64,000 nucleotides of DNA from Sulfitobacter pontiacus (lineage in GTDB: Bacteria > Pseudomonadota > Alphaproteobacteria > Rhodobacterales > Rhodobacteraceae): positions 2,567,501 through 2,631,500 of the forward strand of contig NZ_CP160849.1 in NCBI RefSeq assembly GCF_040790665.1, read 5' to 3'. Positions 17,987-27,471 of the stretch are shown here, one piece after another. The stretch's first letter is position 1. Each line of letters begins with the position of its first letter. The notes beneath the pieces were generated by a model. It had not been told where the DNA came from. It saw only the letters and a list, made by a program, of their open reading frames with translations, and ran no database searches. Position numbers and translations under genes: made by a program.

Positions 17987-19153
17987 ATGAAATCCCCCAA
18001 CCTCGCGCTGGCAGTCGTGCTGTCGGTCCCCTTTGCTCTTCCCGCGTCGCTGTTCGCACAAAGCGCCAAAAGCGAGCAGATTGTCGAGATCGCAGGTGCC
18101 AGCTTTGCGCCGGTAATCGAGCAGTATGGCATCCCCGGATTGGTCGTGGGCATCACCTGGCAGGGGCAGCACAGCTTCTATGCAACGGGTGTGGCGGCGC
18201 GCAAAGGCAATGTCGCGGCGACGCCGGATACGATCTTTGAGCTCGGGTCGATCAGCAAGATTTTCACCGCGACGTTGGCCGCATTGGCTGAAGACCGCGG
18301 TATGCTTGATCTGGATGCGCCTGTGTCGGACAGCATACCCCAGCTTGAGGGGGCCGCTTTCGGCGCAATAAGGCTGGTTGATCTATCCACCCATGTCACC
18401 GGTGGCTTGCCGCTTCAGGTTCCCGGCGAGGTGGGCAATGTGCCCGAGCTGATCCGCTGGCTAGAGAGCTGGCAACCGCCGCAACCGGGGACACGCAGCT
18501 ATTCCAATGTCAGCATCGGCTTGCTGGGGCATATTACGGCGCAGACCATGGGGATGTCCTTTGCCCAAGCGGCTGAGGATGTGCTGTTTCCCGCGATGGG
18601 GCTTGGCAGCACCTATGTCGACGTGCCGGATGACGCGATGGATCGCTATGCCTTTGGCTATGACCGCAAGACGGATGCGCCCATTCGCGTTAACCCCGGC
18701 GTGTTGGCAGATGAAGCCTATGGGGTGAAATCGACCGCCCGCGATATGCTGCGCCTGCTGGATTTGGAGCTGGGTCGCGGCGGCGCAGATCCCGCGCTGA
18801 CCGCAGCGCTTGAACGCACACGGCAGGGGCAGGCAGAGACGGCCTATTACACCCAAGACATGATATGGGAGCAGTACCCTTGGCCTGTCGATGTCGCCAG
18901 GATGGAGGCGGGCAACGGCTATGACTTTATCCTGTCGCCCCAGCCCGCGACCCGCCTGACCCCACCGTTGCCGCCGCAGCGTGACGTGATCCTGAACAAG
19001 ACCGGCGCGACCAACGGGTTCGGCGGCTATGTCGCGCTGCTACCGGGGCAAGACCTTGGGATCGTTGTGCTTGCCAACCGCAACTACCCGAACGAGGCGC
19101 GGGTTCGTGCGACCTATGCGCTGATCACCGATTTGCTGGCGACGCAGGACTAG
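17987..19153 (+). CDS. Class C (AmpC-type) beta-lactamase
   Basis: A 388-residue exported serine hydrolase with a signal peptide of about 24 residues (ending near SLFAQ). The three active-site elements are intact: SISK at residues 88-91 (nucleophile Ser88, Lys91), YSN at 172-174, and KTG at 338-340 followed by ATNGFGGYVALLPG, a strong match to AmpC. The protein is periplasmic. No AmpR-type LysR regulator is adjacent, so expression may be constitutive. Related esterases and DD-peptidases share the fold, but YSN plus the KTG context favours AmpC. Confidence 0.88.
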   Translation: MKSPNLALAVVLSVPFALPASLFAQSAKSEQIVEIAGASFAPVIEQYGIPGLVVGITWQGQHSFYATGVAARKGNVAATPDTIFELGSISKIFTATLAALAEDRGMLDLDAPVSDSIPQLEGAAFGAIRLVDLSTHVTGGLPLQVPGEVGNVPELIRWLESWQPPQPGTRSYSNVSIGLLGHITAQTMGMSFAQAAEDVLFPAMGLGSTYVDVPDDAMDRYAFGYDRKTDAPIRVNPGVLADEAYGVKSTARDMLRLLDLELGRGGADPALTAALERTRQGQAETAYYTQDMIWEQYPWPVDVARMEAGNGYDFILSPQPATRLTPPLPPQRDVILNKTGATNGFGGYVALLPGQDLGIVVLANRNYPNEARVRATYALITDLLATQD

Positions 19154-19186
19154 CGGGCTTGGCCGGCGCGTTCAGAAGGGGGCGGG

Positions 19187-20347
19187 TTACGCTGTGCCCA
19201 GAAGATCTCGGGCGATGCGGTCAAAGATCCCGCTGCCGATGGGGATAAGGTCATCGGGGAAGTCATAGTCGGGGTTGTGCAAGGCCGCGTGATCCTCCCC
19301 CGGTCCGAGACACAGCATCGCGGCTTTGGCCCCCCAGCCGAATACGCCGAAATCCTCGGAGGCGCGCATGGGTACGTTTTCCTCGCCAAAGGGCACGCCG
19401 ATCGCCGCCATCGCTTTGGTTGCTACGGCATAGGCGTCTGCGTCGTTGATCGAAGCGGCGAAATGATCGTGCACCTCGAAAGAGACGCCAAGACCGTATT
19501 CAGCTGCAATCGTTGATGCGATCTCGCGCGCGGCGGCCTCAAGGTTTTCCAGCCCCGCATCGCCGGCGGTGCGCAGAGTGACAAACACCTCTGCTGCACC
19601 CGGCGCGATGCCGAAAGTCGGCTCTCCTATAGTGGCGTGGGTGACGGTGACCAGCCGGAAGTCGTCGTTGCGCGGGCCGCCGTCGCCGTGGCCCAGATCA
19701 TCCAGCGCGGGGATAAGCCGTGCCACCGCGAGCGCGGGCGATACCCCGTCTTGCGGGTCGGCGGCATGGGCAGTTTTCCCGCTGAGCTTGACCTTGAGCC
19801 CCATCGACGCGCAGTTGATCAGCCCCACGCGGGTGGAGACAAAGCCGAAGGGGCTGCCCGGTTCATTGTGGATCGCAAAGGCCCAATCCGGTTTGATCGC
19901 ATCGAATGCGGGATCGTTGACCACCGCTTTGGCCCCGCTGCCGTCCTCTTCCGCGGGTTGGAACATCAGCACCACGCGCCCTGTGGCAACCGGTTTGCGC
20001 GCGATCATGCGCCCCAAAGCCAGCAGCATCGTCATATGACCATCGTGGCCGCACACGTGGCTTTTGCCCGCAACCTCGGACAGCCACGCGATATCGCTGT
20101 TGCGTTCCTCAATCGGCAGGGCGTCAAGTTCGGCGCGGAACAGGACCGTCGGGCCAGCCGTGCCGCTGTCGAACACCGCCGCGACGCCGTGCCCCCCAAG
20201 ACCTGTCAGGATGCGGGTGGGCGACAGGGGCTTTAGCGCGTGAACGATGGTCTTTGCGGTCTCTACCTCTTCGCCAGAGACTTCGGGATGGCGGTGCAGC
20301 GCGCGGCGAAATTCGGTCAGTTCCACAAGATCACTATTGGTCAACAT
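19187..20347 (-). CDS. M20 family amidohydrolase (hippurate hydrolase-like)
   Basis: A 386-residue zinc peptidase-family amidohydrolase. HVCGHDGHM (about residues 97-105) and MFQPAEEDGSGA give the metal ligands, and the LSGKTAHAADP segment belongs to the lid domain. Members remove acyl groups from N-acyl amino acids such as hippurate or N-acetylamino acids; the exact substrate is unknown. The ATG at 20347, preceded by GAAGG, was preferred to a GTG four codons upstream. It converges on the ampC-like gene. Confidence 0.87.
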   Translation of the reverse strand: MLTNSDLVELTEFRRALHRHPEVSGEEVETAKTIVHALKPLSPTRILTGLGGHGVAAVFDSGTAGPTVLFRAELDALPIEERNSDIAWLSEVAGKSHVCGHDGHMTMLLALGRMIARKPVATGRVVLMFQPAEEDGSGAKAVVNDPAFDAIKPDWAFAIHNEPGSPFGFVSTRVGLINCASMGLKVKLSGKTAHAADPQDGVSPALAVARLIPALDDLGHGDGGPRNDDFRLVTVTHATIGEPTFGIAPGAAEVFVTLRTAGDAGLENLEAAAREIASTIAAEYGLGVSFEVHDHFAASINDADAYAVATKAMAAIGVPFGEENVPMRASEDFGVFGWGAKAAMLCLGPGEDHAALHNPDYDFPDDLIPIGSGIFDRIARDLLGTA

Positions 20348-20472
20348 AGAACGCGACACCTTCTGCTTGGGGGGTTTCTGGTATGTTACGTCAAAGCCCT
20401 AACAAACGCGACGGGGGCAGGGTAGCCGCGTTTGTGCGGGCGGTGCGGGGAAGCAGAGCGTAGGGGTCGGGG

Positions 20473-21447
20473 CTAGGCGGCAGCCCCGAACCTTTCGCGA
20501 TACCGGATCGGAGGGACGCCCATCAGTTTGCGGAAATCGCGGCGAAAACTCTCGGCCGAGCCGAAGCCGCAGACGTCTGTTATATCGGCCAGCGGGATGG
20601 CGCTGTTTTCCAGCAGTTCAGCGGCGCGGGACACCCGTTCAAGCTTGAGCCAGTTGAGGGGGGTGTCGCCTGTCTCTTCGCGGAACCGGCGGGCCAGCGT
20701 GCGTCCGCTGGTCGCGGCAGTTTGTGCCATACGCGCCATCGGCCAGTCCTCGTCAAGTGTGGCGCGGATCATATCCTGTAGCGCTGCAAGATCCGACCCC
20801 ATCCGCGCCTTGGGCTCGGGGCGGGGCACGAACTGACGCTGCCCGCCATCGCGTTGTGCGGGAAGGACAAGCCGTCGTGCAACAGACGCAGCGACCTGCG
20901 CGCCGTGATCCTGCCGAATGATATGCAGCCCCAGATCCAGCCCCGCCGCCGATCCGGCGGAGGTGAAAACCCTATCGTCTTCCACGAATAACACATCAGG
21001 GTCCACGGATATGTCAGGATAGCGCGCGGCCAGCTTATCGGTGTAGCGCCAATGGGTTGTGGCGCTTTTGCCTGTCAGCAGCCCCGCCGCGGCCAAGACA
21101 AAGACACCTGAACAGATCGACGCGATCCGCGCGCCTTGGGCATAGGCGTCTTGTAAGGCGGCGCATAGCGCGGGCGGGACAGGGGCATCGGCACCGCGCC
21201 AGCCGGGCACGATGATCAGGCTGGCTTGCCGCAGCAGATCAAGATCCTCCTGCGCCTCGATCGTGATGCCGCCTGTGGCGCGGATCGGACCGGGTTCGGC
21301 CTTAACGGTCGCATAGCGGTACCAATCCGCGAACTCGGGTCGGGGCAGGGCGAAAAGCTCTACCGCGATGCCGAATTCGAAGGTGCACAGCCCGTCATAG
21401 GCAAGCGCACAGACCAAGGGGGTGTTTCGGGGCGCAATTTGGGACAT
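20473..21447 (-). CDS. GlxA/FtrA-type transcriptional regulator (DJ-1/PfpI plus AraC)
   Basis: A 324-residue regulator. The N-terminal DJ-1/PfpI domain (about 10-180) includes the elbow-type IASICSGVFVLAAAGLL, and the C-terminal AraC domain has two helix-turn-helices (DEDWPMARMAQTAATSGRTL, then the ITDVCGFGSAESFRRDFRK motif). The start at 21447 was chosen because the upstream in-frame ATG overlaps the divergent gene. It resembles FtrA. It likely controls the divergent NTF2-like and VOC genes, from position only. Confidence 0.85.
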   Translation of the reverse strand: MSQIAPRNTPLVCALAYDGLCTFEFGIAVELFALPRPEFADWYRYATVKAEPGPIRATGGITIEAQEDLDLLRQASLIIVPGWRGADAPVPPALCAALQDAYAQGARIASICSGVFVLAAAGLLTGKSATTHWRYTDKLAARYPDISVDPDVLFVEDDRVFTSAGSAAGLDLGLHIIRQDHGAQVAASVARRLVLPAQRDGGQRQFVPRPEPKARMGSDLAALQDMIRATLDEDWPMARMAQTAATSGRTLARRFREETGDTPLNWLKLERVSRAAELLENSAIPLADITDVCGFGSAESFRRDFRKLMGVPPIRYRERFGAAA

Positions 21448-21544
21448 TTTGGCAGAATCCGACCGAAGCTTGTCAATATAGCCAGTATCGCGGGTTTCGC
21501 AGAAATGGCAATCTTGGATCAGCAACACATACCGGAGGTTTGAC

Positions 21545-21934
21545 ATGACCCTGCACCCTGACCTGCTGAGCGCGATAAAGACCTATTTTGACGCGATACA
21601 CGAGTGTGACACCGACAAGCTGAATGCCGTGTTTCACCCGGACTCGAGCCTTTTTGACGGCGACAATGGGACGGTCTTTGTAGAGCCGATAGACAGTTTC
21701 AGCCGCGATGTCGGGGCCCGCGTCTCTCCTGCCAGCATCGGGCAACCGCGCGAGGCCGAGGTGTTGATGATCGACATGCTGTCGCCGCTAAGTGCAACGG
21801 TGAAAATCCGCATCCGCGCCCATGACAATGTCTTCGTCGATCACCTTGGTTTCGTGAAGGGCGCGCAGGGCTGGCAGATTGTATCGAAGATCTGGCATCT
21901 TGAGCGGCGCATTGACGCGTCCAATGCGGTCTGA
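21545..21934 (+). CDS. Nuclear transport factor 2-like family protein
   Basis: A 129-residue protein of the NTF2/SnoaL-like fold (putative lumazine-binding subfamily): an N-terminal helix (LLSAIKTYFDAIHECDTDKL) then VFHPDSSLF and a beta-rich C-terminal half (TVKIRIRAHDNVFVDHLGF). Function is unknown; such proteins act as small enzymes or ligand binders. A GGAGG site lies just upstream. It is followed at 54 bases by a VOC protein and is divergent from the FtrA-type regulator, so the three may form one stress- or metabolite-response unit. Confidence 0.75.
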   Translation: MTLHPDLLSAIKTYFDAIHECDTDKLNAVFHPDSSLFDGDNGTVFVEPIDSFSRDVGARVSPASIGQPREAEVLMIDMLSPLSATVKIRIRAHDNVFVDHLGFVKGAQGWQIVSKIWHLERRIDASNAV

Positions 21935-21988
21935 GCGGCGGGGCAATTCGATTTTACGACAACACCAAACACTTGAAAGGGATAGGAA

Positions 21989-22369
21989 ATGACCAAGATG
22001 AATGCCGTAGGATGGTTCGATATCTATGTGGACGACCTTGATCGGGCGGTCGGCTTCTACGAAGCCATGCTCGACACCAAGCTGGAGCCGATGCCAGACC
22101 CGAGCGGTGAGATGCAGATGATGAGCTTCCCGACCGAGATGACAGCCTATGGCGCGGGGGGCGCGCTGACCAAAGCGCCTTATGCGGGGCCAGGGGTCGG
22201 GGGCACGATTGTCTATTTCATGGTCGAGGATTGCGCCACCCAAGAGGAACGCGCGACCAGCGCGGGCGGGAGCGTCGCGCAGCCGAAAACGTCAATCGGT
22301 GAGTTTGGCTGGATCCTCGTGTGTCAGGATGCCGAGGGCAATATGGTCGGTTTCCACTCCATGCAGTAG
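21989..22369 (+). CDS. VOC (glyoxalase/dioxygenase superfamily) protein
   Basis: A 126-residue single-domain VOC protein. The VGWFDIYVDDLDRAVGFYEA opening and GWILVCQDAEGNMVGFHSMQ ending, including the usual D-x-E-G-N-x-x-G element, mark the family. VOC proteins bind a metal and act as lyases, dioxygenases or drug-binding proteins; this one has no assigned substrate. It is probably co-transcribed with the NTF2-like gene. Confidence 0.85.
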   Translation: MTKMNAVGWFDIYVDDLDRAVGFYEAMLDTKLEPMPDPSGEMQMMSFPTEMTAYGAGGALTKAPYAGPGVGGTIVYFMVEDCATQEERATSAGGSVAQPKTSIGEFGWILVCQDAEGNMVGFHSMQ

Positions 22370-22395
22370 CGGCACAAGTTTCGCTTAAGTGCGCG

Positions 22396-22422
22396 CTGGC
22401 GAGGGGTCACCCCCGACGCCAG
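22396..22422. terminator. Hairpin between converging VOC and yaeQ genes
   Basis: CTGGCG pairs with CGCCAG, with an inner GGGG-TCA-CCCC stem. It sits between two converging genes and lacks a clear T-run. Confidence 0.5.
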
Positions 22423-22429
22423 TGGCGCG

Positions 22430-22975
22430 TCAGCCTGCGTCTTTCCACGTCTGGGGCGTCAGGTAGACGACGCTGTCATCGACGCTGACCATCACGTCAC
22501 CGTCCTGAATATGCACGCCAAGCTTCATCGCGCGGTTGGCCAGCTTTGCCAGCGCCGCGGTGTCATGCTCTGCCAGATTGACGACCTCGAGCTTGTCGAA
22601 ACGGGCGGTGCTGCTGCGGACCTTGTCCCACCAGACCTCTGCCGTTTTGCCGCCATAAGGATAGATCACGACCCGCGCGGATTTGTTGCAGGACTGCCGG
22701 ATGATCTTTTCACTTGGCAGCCCGAGAGCCACCCAAACGTCGATCTCGTCGCTCAGGCTTTTTTGCCAGATATCGGGTTCATCATCGGTCGACAGGCCCT
22801 TTGTCATCTCAAGATGCTCATGCGCGTTCAGGGCAAAGGCCAGCAGACGGACCATCAGACGTTCATCGGTTTCCGACGGGTGTTTGGCCACGGTCAGCTT
22901 GTGGGTCTCGTAGTAGTGGCGATCCATGTCCGAGACCGAAAGCTCGACTTTGTAGATCAGAGAATTTTGCGCCAT
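22430..22975 (-). CDS. yaeQ: YaeQ family protein
   Basis: A 181-residue protein with the family pattern: KVELSVSDMDRHYYETHKLTV near the N-terminus, HPSETDERLMVRLLAFALNA (about 33-52), then EPDIWQKSL and an SARVVIYPYG segment. YaeQ has a nuclease-like (PD-(D/E)XK) fold; its biochemical role is unknown. It appears as a single gene. Confidence 0.9.
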   Translation of the reverse strand: MAQNSLIYKVELSVSDMDRHYYETHKLTVAKHPSETDERLMVRLLAFALNAHEHLEMTKGLSTDDEPDIWQKSLSDEIDVWVALGLPSEKIIRQSCNKSARVVIYPYGGKTAEVWWDKVRSSTARFDKLEVVNLAEHDTAALAKLANRAMKLGVHIQDGDVMVSVDDSVVYLTPQTWKDAG

Positions 22976-23224
22976 GACGTTGCCGGACCCTTGATGACCG
23001 GACTGTCCTATACAGTCTGGTGATGGGGGGCAGTACCTGCCGGTGACTGGATAAACAAGGCGAGACTGCGCTGTGGAAAATCATGCGTGTGTGAGTGGTG
23101 ACGAAATATTCTTTCGCCAAGTGCACTTTCCGTGTAAGATCGACAAACGCGTATCTCGCATGGACCTCTGACAATCCCGTGATCATCTTGGTCCAGACCT
23201 GTCAAAGGGTGCCATGAAACCTAT

Positions 23225-23254
23225 GTTGACCAGTTCGAAACCACGCTGTTATAC
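23225..23254 (+). promoter_or_regulatory. Candidate sigma-70 promoter for iorAB-type genes
   Basis: TTGACC and TATACG are separated by 18 bases, ending 44 bases before the first gene of the pair. The rest of the 323-base gap from 22976 to 23298 shows no gene; it must also hold the yaeQ promoter on the minus strand. Confidence 0.5.
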
Positions 23255-23298
23255 GCGCCCTCCGCCCTAGGCAAAAATTACCCAAGGACAACGACTTA

Positions 23299-23769
23299 AT
23301 GATTGAATTCGAATTGAACGGACGGCAGGTCTCTGTCGACGCAGAGCCGGATACGCCCCTGTTGTGGGCGATCCGTGACGAGATCGGACTGACCGGCACC
23401 AAGTTCGGCTGTGGCATCGGCGCCTGTGGCGCATGTACCGTGCATATCGACGGGACGGCCACACGGTCCTGCATCACCTATCTTTCGGATGTCGAAGGTA
23501 TGAAGGTCACCACCATCGAAGGGCTGGACGAAAACGGCAACCACCCTGTGCAAGAAGCGTGGCGGAACCTGCGCGTGCCGCAGTGTGGATATTGCCAGTC
23601 GGGTCAGATCATGCAGGCAGCGTCGCTGCTGAAAGACACGCCCAACCCCAGCGATGACGACATCGACGCGGTGATGACCGGCAACCTGTGCCGCTGCATG
23701 ACCTATACCCGAATCCGTCAAGCCGTGCGCGACGCCGCCACCGCTATGGGAGGCTCCGACAATGGCTAA
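23299..23769 (+). CDS. Two-[2Fe-2S] small subunit of a xanthine dehydrogenase-family oxidoreductase (IorA-like)
   Basis: A 156-residue electron-transfer subunit. The plant-type cluster motif [16 protein letters not shown] (about residues 36-51) with a further cysteine in TRSC, and the helical second cluster QCGYC and LCRC, are all present. It passes electrons from the molybdenum subunit encoded next; the genes overlap by 8 bases. Similarity is closest to the small subunit of isoquinoline 1-oxidoreductase, but family naming does not set the substrate. Confidence 0.92.
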   Translation: MIEFELNGRQVSVDAEPDTPLLWAIRDEIGLTGTKFGCGIGACGACTVHIDGTATRSCITYLSDVEGMKVTTIEGLDENGNHPVQEAWRNLRVPQCGYCQSGQIMQAASLLKDTPNPSDDDIDAVMTGNLCRCMTYTRIRQAVRDAATAMGGSDNG

Positions 23770-26074
23770 TTTGATTTCCCGCCTCACAGGCGCAGAGACG
23801 CAACCCCAGATGACCCGCCGTGGATTCCTTGTCTCCATGACGGCCGTTGGCGTTGCATTCGGCTTCCCGCAGGCGTCGAACGCGGCGATGAACCCTGCGG
23901 TGCCGGATGGCACGCCGGTCACGCCCAATGGCGACACGTTCGAGCCGTCGATGTGGTACTGGATCGACGCCGAGGGTCAGGTCAACGTCAACATCATCCG
24001 CGCCGAGATGGGCCAACACGTCGGCACCGCCATCGCGCGTATTCTGGCGGACGAGCTGGAAGTCGCATGGGAAAACGTACACATCACCCATGTCGATACG
24101 GCCGAGAAATGGGGCCTGATGGTCACCGGCGGCAGCTGGTCGATCTGGCAAAGCTGGCCTGTCTACCGTCAAGCGGGGGCCGCTGGCCGGACCGCCTTGA
24201 TCGAAGCCGCAGCGGCAAAGTGGGGCGTTGATGCCTCGGGTCTGACCGCACGCGATGGTGCGGTGACCGATGGCACACAAAGCATCAGCTATGGCGATCT
24301 GGTGGCCGAGGGGCTTGACCGCAGCTTCACCGAAGAAGAGCTGGCAGCGCTGCCGCTGAAACCCCACGCTGACCTGCGCCTTGTGGGCCAGGACGTGCAT
24401 CCGCTTGATCTGGATACGAAAACCACGGGTCAGGCGATCTATGGTCTGGATGCCAAGGTCGACGGGATGGTCTACGGCGTGCCGATGCTGCCCCCGACGC
24501 GCTATGGCTCCAAGGTGAATGCCGTGGACGATAGCGGTGCCAAGGACATCAAGGGCTACCTTGAAACCGTGGTGATCGAAGACCCGTCGGGCACTGTGCC
24601 GGGCTGGGTTGTGGTGCTGGGCAAAACGCTGCACGCGGCGCGTACGGCGACCTACGAGATCAGCGTCGACTGGACCTCCGGCGAGACGGCGAATGTCTCG
24701 GAAGAGGATATCCAGGCGCGTTCGCGCGAGCTGATCCAGGGCGAGGAAGGGTCGATCCTGCACACAGAGCAGCCCGACACGACCGCTGCCTTTGATGCCG
24801 CCGCCGATATGCTCGAAGCCGAATACACCACGCAATCCGTACTGCACTTCCAGATGGAGCCGGTGAACGCCACGGTTTTCCAGAACGCCGATGGTGTTTG
24901 GGAAACTCACGCGGGCAACCAGTGGCAATCGCTGATCCTGCCCACGCTGGCCGCCGCTTTGGAAGTGCCCGCCGATAAGATCGTGATGCGCAGCTATATG
25001 CTGGGTGGGGGCTTTGGCCGTCGCCTGAACGGTGACTATATCGTGCCCGCAGCGCTCGCCTCGAAAGCGGTTGGCAAGCCGGTCAAGCTGGTGTTCTCGC
25101 GCGAGGAAGACGCGCAGTTCGACAGCATCCGGTCGCCGTCCGTGCAAAAACTGCGCATGGCGTTCGACGATGCCAAATCGGTCACGGGTATGGAACACCA
25201 CGCCGCAGCCGGTTGGCCGACGCAGGTGATGGCACCGGGGTTCATGCCCAAAGGTGTCAACGAAGAACCCTATGACCCCTTTGCCATCGACGGTGCCGAT
25301 CATTGGTACACAGTGGGTGCGCATCAGGTGCGGGCGATCTCTAACGATCTGGCGAATGCGACCTTCCGTCCCGGCTGGCTGCGGTCTGTCGGACCGGGCT
25401 GGACCAACTTCGCGGTAGAAAGCTTCATGGATGAAGCGGCGCATAAAGTCGGTGCCGATCCGCTGCAGTTCCGTCTGGATCACCTGAAGGCCGAAGGCAT
25501 CAACGCGGGCTCTGCGCCCAATGCGGTTGGTGGGGCATCGCGTCAGGCCGCTGTTTTGCAGCGCGTGGCAGAGATGTCGGGCTATGGCAGTGCAGAGCTG
25601 CCCGAGGGCACCGCAATCGGTATTGCCACCACCTATGGCCAGTCGCGCAGCATGCCGACCTGGACAGCGGCGGCGGTCAAGCTGGCGATTGATCCTGAAA
25701 CGGGCGCGGTCGATGTCCAGAAGATGTGGCTGGCGTTTGACTGTGGCACCGTGGTGGACCCCGACGGCGCGCGCGCACAATGCGAAGGTGCGGCCCTTTG
25801 GGGGCTGTCTTTGGCGCTGCATGAAGGCACCCGGATCGAGAATGGCAACGTCATCGACCTGAACCTCGGGGCCTATACGCCACTGCGTCTGGCCGATGTG
25901 CCCGAGCTTGAAATCGACTTTGTCGAAAGCACCGAAGTACCGGTTGGCCTGGGCGAGCCCGGCACCACCGTGATCGCACCCGCGATCGCCAACGCGATCT
26001 TCAACGCGACGGGCGCGCGCGTGCGTCATCTGCCGATCACCGGCGATGCTGTGCTTGCCGCGATGAAGTCCTAA
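23762..26074 (+). CDS. Molybdopterin-binding subunit, IorB/aldehyde oxidoreductase-like, Tat-exported
   Basis: A 770-residue molybdenum hydroxylase large subunit. A twin-arginine signal (TRRGFLVSM) at about residues 18-26 indicates export to the periplasm in folded form. [13 protein letters not shown] (about 421) and the catalytic glutamate in [11 protein letters not shown] (Glu732) identify the active site. It forms a two-subunit enzyme with the preceding gene; no separate FAD subunit is present, as in IorAB. No XdhC-type maturation gene or cytochrome acceptor is adjacent. The substrate may be an aldehyde or an N-heterocycle. Confidence 0.9.
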   Translation: MANLISRLTGAETQPQMTRRGFLVSMTAVGVAFGFPQASNAAMNPAVPDGTPVTPNGDTFEPSMWYWIDAEGQVNVNIIRAEMGQHVGTAIARILADELEVAWENVHITHVDTAEKWGLMVTGGSWSIWQSWPVYRQAGAAGRTALIEAAAAKWGVDASGLTARDGAVTDGTQSISYGDLVAEGLDRSFTEEELAALPLKPHADLRLVGQDVHPLDLDTKTTGQAIYGLDAKVDGMVYGVPMLPPTRYGSKVNAVDDSGAKDIKGYLETVVIEDPSGTVPGWVVVLGKTLHAARTATYEISVDWTSGETANVSEEDIQARSRELIQGEEGSILHTEQPDTTAAFDAAADMLEAEYTTQSVLHFQMEPVNATVFQNADGVWETHAGNQWQSLILPTLAAALEVPADKIVMRSYMLGGGFGRRLNGDYIVPAALASKAVGKPVKLVFSREEDAQFDSIRSPSVQKLRMAFDDAKSVTGMEHHAAAGWPTQVMAPGFMPKGVNEEPYDPFAIDGADHWYTVGAHQVRAISNDLANATFRPGWLRSVGPGWTNFAVESFMDEAAHKVGADPLQFRLDHLKAEGINAGSAPNAVGGASRQAAVLQRVAEMSGYGSAELPEGTAIGIATTYGQSRSMPTWTAAAVKLAIDPETGAVDVQKMWLAFDCGTVVDPDGARAQCEGAALWGLSLALHEGTRIENGNVIDLNLGAYTPLRLADVPELEIDFVESTEVPVGLGEPGTTVIAPAIANAIFNATGARVRHLPITGDAVLAAMKS

Positions 26075-26082
26075 AAACTGAT

Positions 26083-26113
26083 CGGGCGGGCGCAGTCATC
26101 GCGCCCGCCCGTT
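26083..26113 (+). terminator. GC-rich hairpin after the molybdenum hydroxylase operon
   Basis: CGGGCGGGCGC and GCGCCCGCCCG form an 11-base-pair stem with a 7-base loop, 9 bases after the stop codon, followed by only TT. Likely the operon end. Confidence 0.65.
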
Positions 26114-26302
26114 CCGACAAACCAAGTGCCCGCGGCTGATTCAAATCCGTCGGGTACCGTTGCCCATATTTCCCGAAATTTGTTCGTTTTCCCACCGCGC
26201 CGCGCCCCTGCGCATCGCGCCGTTCTGCGCAGCGTTTCGCGTGAGGGAGGCACCCCATCAGCTAAAACGCAAAGGATGTGCCACGCAGGCCCCCAGAACG
26301 CG

Positions 26303-26329
26303 AAAAGCGCCCCCGAAGGAGCGCTTTTT
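26303..26329. terminator. Intrinsic terminator downstream of tRNA-Asn
   Basis: AAAAGCGC...GCGCTTTTT with a CCCCGAAGG-type centre gives a stem flanked by A/T runs on both sides. On the minus strand it lies 30 bases past the tRNA-Asn 3' end; it could also stop plus-strand reading from the hydroxylase operon. Confidence 0.8.
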
Positions 26330-26358
26330 CGTTTACCGCCAACCACCTAAGGGGAAGT

Positions 26359-26433
26359 TGGCTCCGACGGTAGGGATCGAACCTACGACCAATTGATTAA
26401 CAGTCAACTGCTCTACCGCTGAGCTACGTCGGA
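26359..26433 (-). tRNA. tRNA-Asn (GTT)
   Basis: On the minus strand the acceptor TCCGACG pairs with CGTCGGA, the D-arm has GCTCAGCGGTAGAGC, the anticodon loop is CTGTTAA (anticodon GTT), and the T-arm has GTAGGTTCGATCCCTAC. The CCA end is encoded (26359-26361). Confidence 0.97.
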
Positions 26434-26514
26434 ACGGTCTGCACCGTATAGCTATGGTAATTTCCGGCGTCCAGAGGGTTTTGCCACTTTTTTCCAGATT
26501 TTTTCAAAAGATTT

Positions 26515-27426
26515 TCAGACCCGGCGAAAGGTGGCTGTCGCAGAGAGGGATTCAACCGGGCCGACGCGGTTTTTGCCTGTAAGGTCAATCAGATGCGCAA
26601 GGACGTTGCGGGTCGCGGCACCCAGTAGCGCAGGCGGGGTTTCGGTGTAGATCGCGGCAGCGAGTTGCGCGGCGGTGGCAGGGGCTTGGCCGAGGGCACG
26701 CAGGATATCAGCCTCGCGCGAGAGACGGTGCGACACCAGCCAATCGAGCCTTGCCGCAGGGTCGGTCACCGGCGCGCCATGACCCGGATAGAACACCCGC
26801 CAGTCGTTTTTTTGCAGCTCGGCACAAGATGCCATGAAATCGGTCAGATCCCCATCCGGCGGCGACACCAGCGAGCTGGCCCAGCCCATGACGTGATCTG
26901 CGGTGAAACAGGCGTCATTCCAGCCAAGGCTGATGTGGTTACCAATATGGCCGGGGGTGTGAATCACGCTCAGCGTCCAGTCGTCGCCGGCGATGGTCTC
27001 TCCGTGAGTTAGGGGGCGATCGGGGATGAACTCTGCATCAATGCCTTCGCCGCCGCCAATATCGGACACGGCGGCCAGTTGTTGCATCACCGCAGAGCGG
27101 CCAGAAAACGCGTCGCCAAAGGCCAGTATCGGCGCGCCGCAGGCACGGGCAAGGTCGCGCGCGAGGGGCGAGTGGTCCAGATGCGTATGGGTTACGATGA
27201 TGTGGCTGATGTGCTGTTCGGGTCCGATGGCATCGCGTATCGCTTGCAGGTGTCGCGGCGACGCGGGGCCGGGGTCGATCACGGCGATGCCGCGCGTGCC
27301 CAGCAGATAGGTATTCGTGCCACGGTAGGTCATGGGCGAGGGGTTGTCGGCCACGATGCGGCGCAAGCCCGGTTCCAAGATCTCGGCAATACCGATGGCG
27401 GGGTCGAAGTCGTCAGGGGGCAGCAT
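26515..27426 (-). CDS. Metallo-beta-lactamase fold hydrolase (LACTB2-like)
   Basis: A 303-residue MBL-fold protein. THTHLDHSPLARDLA supplies the HxHxDH metal site, HTPGHIGNHIS supplies the third histidine, and a C-terminal winged-helix-like tail (AAQLAAAIYTETPPALLGAA) is the usual addition in this subfamily. The start at 27426 was chosen because upstream codons run through the promoter of the divergent kinase. It is not an antibiotic resistance gene by sequence; relatives act on nucleic acids or thioesters. The start faces the histidine kinase gene 45 bases away. Confidence 0.85.
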   Translation of the reverse strand: MLPPDDFDPAIGIAEILEPGLRRIVADNPSPMTYRGTNTYLLGTRGIAVIDPGPASPRHLQAIRDAIGPEQHISHIIVTHTHLDHSPLARDLARACGAPILAFGDAFSGRSAVMQQLAAVSDIGGGEGIDAEFIPDRPLTHGETIAGDDWTLSVIHTPGHIGNHISLGWNDACFTADHVMGWASSLVSPPDGDLTDFMASCAELQKNDWRVFYPGHGAPVTDPAARLDWLVSHRLSREADILRALGQAPATAAQLAAAIYTETPPALLGAATRNVLAHLIDLTGKNRVGPVESLSATATFRRV

Positions 27427-27471
27427 GGTTTGGCCTTTCGCTGGGGCAGGGGGCTGGCTAAGGTCTATCCC

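Noticed and set aside
22863..23186. Small gene in the yaeQ-iorA gap
   Set aside because: The frame overlaps yaeQ and has no ribosome site or recognisable composition.
23744..26029. 761-codon open frame on the minus strand opposite the molybdenum hydroxylase
   Set aside because: Arg/His-rich translation with no motif; it mirrors the codon bias of the real gene on the other strand.
26515..27426. Metallo-beta-lactamase resistance gene
   Set aside because: The fold and C-terminal helix match LACTB2-like hydrolases rather than antibiotic-hydrolysing enzymes; there is no signal peptide.
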